Part shown: one piece after another, positions 62,215 to 64,000 of the stretch
Numbering within the stretch: position 1 is the first letter of the stretch
Layout of the letters: each line of letters begins with the position of its first letter
From: Sipunculus nudus
Taxonomy: Eukaryota; Annelida; Sipuncula; Golfingiida; Sipunculidae
Direction of reading: 5' to 3'
DNA: 64,000 nucleotides
NCBI GenBank assembly: GCA_026874595.1
Contig: CM049308.1
Coordinates: 43,221,327 to 43,285,326 of the forward strand
Made by a program: the position numbers and the translations under genes
Notes under the pieces: model-generated
Told to the model about the DNA's origin: nothing
Database searches by the model: none
The model's input: the letters and a program-made list of their open reading frames with translations, nothing else

Positions 62215-62690
62215 ATTGATGTTTGGATCAAAGGTCAAGGTCACAGGAAAAACTTATTTAAAAATGTGTGGATGAATTTTAAGCCAAACTTTTCATCTCA
62301 AACTTCTTCTACATTTTGCTCACCTACCAATAGTGGAAGAAACTTTTTGGATTTTGGGGTCACTAGGTCAGTGGTCAAGGTCACAGGAGCCATCATTCCA
62401 CATATTTGTTTCCAAATGATAACTCAAGTTTGGATTAACATATTGGTTTCAAACTTGATTTATATATGGCCCAGCAATAAAGTAAGAATCCTTTTTATTT
62501 TGAGGTCATGATGTCAAAGATCAAGGTCACAGGGGTGATCTGTCCACATATTGGTTTCCAGATGACAACACCACTTTGGATTAAAATATTGGTTTCTTAC
62601 TTGACTTATATATGGCCCACCACTAAAGAAAGACCCCTATGATTTTGGGATCAAGAGGTCAGAGGTCAAGGATATCTTTAAAAAGATTTT
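62215..62690. repeat. Diverged copies of the AGGTCA-rich repeat
   Basis: Two to three degenerate copies related to 43861-45135. Shared phrases include AAAGGTCAAGGTCACAGGA, AGCCAAACTTTTCATCTCA, GTTTCCAAATGATAACTC and TATATGGCCCA. Spacing is roughly 145-170 bp between half-site clusters. No intact frame. Confidence 0.7.
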
Positions 62691-63150
62691 CTGATGATGT
62701 TGCTCTGGTGTATGTTTAACAAAGACAGGCAATACAAAGTGACCTTTGCTCAGTGTTTATTTAAAATAAATAGGTTATATCATTTGTTAAGCCTTATCAT
62801 ACGTCACTGCTAACCTTGGTGGTAATGTAGGCCCACACAGTATTGTTACTCAATGCAGAGTGATGGCATGCTGGCTTTTTAAAACTTCTATAATAATTAA
62901 GTGATTGTGATACCTGCAAATTTCATTAAAACAACCAAGAACAATACAGAATCCACAATATATTCAAGTAAGAGCAACATAAAATACCAGGATGTCCTGT
63001 CAAATAACGTATAGCCCAATAATTACAGCAAAAGATAATAGAGGGTCTTTTTAATATATAAGGTCAGAGAAAAAAGTGTTAAAATCGCTTTATTTCAAAC
63101 TCCTTTGTGGAAGAGGTAATGATATATGATTGATGTTGTGTTCTGTTTAG
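62691..63150. other. Intronic stretch before the Ig3b exon
   Basis: AT-rich and apparently unique; nothing was recognised in it. It ends in TGTGTTCTGTTTAG, the acceptor of the next PTK7 exon. Confidence 0.5.
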
Positions 63151-63281
63151 GACTGTCCTTTACCCTAACGGAACACTGATAGTGGACCAGGTCAGAGAGA
63201 GGGATGCTGGGGTGTACAGCTGCGTTGGGATCAGCGAGTCAGGACCAGTACAAACATTTGTGTCAGAGCTCATTCTTTCAT
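63151..63281 (+). CDS. PTK7: PTK7 exon encoding the second half of Ig-like domain 3
   Basis: The first base completes an Arg codon. It then encodes TVLYPNGTLIVDQVRERDAG and VYSCVGISESGPVQTF. The pattern T-V-x-x-N-G-(S/T)-L followed by Q-V-R, D/N-A-G, Y-x-C and a GP-containing turn matches the second half of PTK7 Ig3 in vertebrates closely and is the best single piece of evidence for orthology. The F-strand Cys is at 63221-63223. NGT is a sequon. The exon is 131 nt (1 + 43 codons + 1). Acceptor TTCTGTTTAG, donor T|GTAAGT at 63282, phase 1, leading to the Ig4 exon outside the window. Confidence 0.9.
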
Positions 63282-64000
63282 GTAAGTTTACTTATATATT
63301 GTCTCTAAATGTCAGCAGGCATTCTTAATTATTTAGCTGTTTCCATGATTATCCCTCACATATGTGCACACTTAATTTTTGTGTATTTTACAGACACAAC
63401 ACAAAACCATTCTGTGTGTCCTCAACAAAATGTAACACATAGAGAGAGCTAAGGTATGGCAGAACATAGAGAGCTGGATGTCCAATATATCATGAGAGCC
63501 TGACAGATTGGCTTTCAATGTCTTATGACTTCTCTATTAATAGATACTTTATGCATAGAAAATCTTTGATCCAAAAGGCAGAATAATTACATAAGTTACT
63601 TGCCTTGTGAATTGCCATTGTCTTCATTCGTTGGGAGTGCCACCATCAACAAATTTTCATTAAAATCATTTTAGACACATTTATTGCACATTATATCAAA
63701 GATAGTGCAGTCATCAATATATATACCTGTCTTGGCCTATGTGATGCCCTTGACAGAGTATTCCACACAAAATATGATATGTCATTTTGGTTTCGATATC
63801 AGGTGGCTTTTAGCCTGTTAGCTAGGGCTGGGTATTGGTGAGTCTATTCATGTACAATCTGTATTGTAATACACTCAAAGTGATACCCGATATGTATTGA
63901 CGATACAGAGAGAGGGAGAAAGAGAGAGAATATTATCCTAATTTTAGGCCTAGATGAGCGAGCCACATGTCAGTACCGACATAAGAACTCAGTGTTGCTG
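63282..64000 (+). other. Start of the PTK7 intron after Ig3
   Basis: No coding sequence seen to the end of the window. A short purine-rich AGAGAGAG stretch lies at about 63907-63929. The rest of the gene (Ig4-Ig7, transmembrane segment, pseudokinase) is expected downstream. Confidence 0.6.

Larger units (their letters stand above)
58911..63150 (+). other. PTK7 intron(s) within Ig3 (4.2 kb, phase 2)
   Basis: Bounded by GTGAGA and TTCTGTTTAG. It includes the candidate microexon at 59332-59340, which would split it into 421 bp and 3,810 bp. It also holds a roughly 60-bp local duplication (CTCATAGGAGGT at about 59204 and 59244), mollusc-type repeats, a poly-C run and a TA microsatellite. No other gene. 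Confidence 0.75.

Overview
The window is non-coding-rich animal nuclear DNA that carries the 5' part of one spliced gene on the + strand. That gene is an orthologue of PTK7 (protein tyrosine kinase 7, the catalytically inactive Wnt/planar-cell-polarity receptor; often labelled 'tyrosine-protein kinase-like otk' in invertebrates). Five coding exons (5739-6038, 40623-40761, 47707-47855, 58757-58910, 63151-63281) and one candidate 9-nt microexon (59332-59340) encode Ig-like domains 1, 2 and 3. Every junction keeps the reading frame. The phases run 1, 2, 1, 2, 1, so phase-1 introns separate the Ig domains and a phase-2 intron splits Ig2 and Ig3. Ig4-Ig7, the membrane segment and the pseudokinase domain must lie beyond 64000. 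The signal-peptide exon is either upstream of the window or read through in front of exon 5739 (alternative ATG at 5678).

The organism is most likely a lophotrochozoan, probably a bivalve mollusc. This is inferred from AT-rich introns, dispersed repeats with AGGTCAAAGGTCAAGGTCAC and TTAGCTCAGCTGAC motifs of a kind I associate with bivalve genomes, and a PTK7 ectodomain that is recognisable but diverged from vertebrates. No bacterial, viral or organellar genes were seen.

Layout: 1-5738 is upstream or first-intron sequence with a tRNA-derived SINE, a 339-bp MITE, two short tandem arrays and a 198-bp MITE nested in one of them. 5739-6038 is the Ig1 exon. 6039-40622 is a 34.6-kb intron filled with tandem arrays (units of about 38, 39, 48, 45-50, 29 and 68/69 bp; the last spans about 6 kb) and a 1,338-bp foldback element with a 9-bp target duplication. 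Its 3' end is a 42-bp minisatellite whose copies look like splice acceptors. 40762-47706 is an intron with nuclear-receptor-half-site repeats. 47856-58756 is an intron with a 49-bp array (about 47 copies), a second tRNA-derived SINE, a CpG-richer repeat cluster and a 977-bp terminal-inverted-repeat element, again with a 9-bp target duplication. 58911-63150 is an intron with the microexon, mollusc-type repeats, a poly-C tract and a TA microsatellite.

Almost every open frame outside the exons is a by-product of tandem repeats without stop codons or of TA/C tracts, and was not called as a gene.
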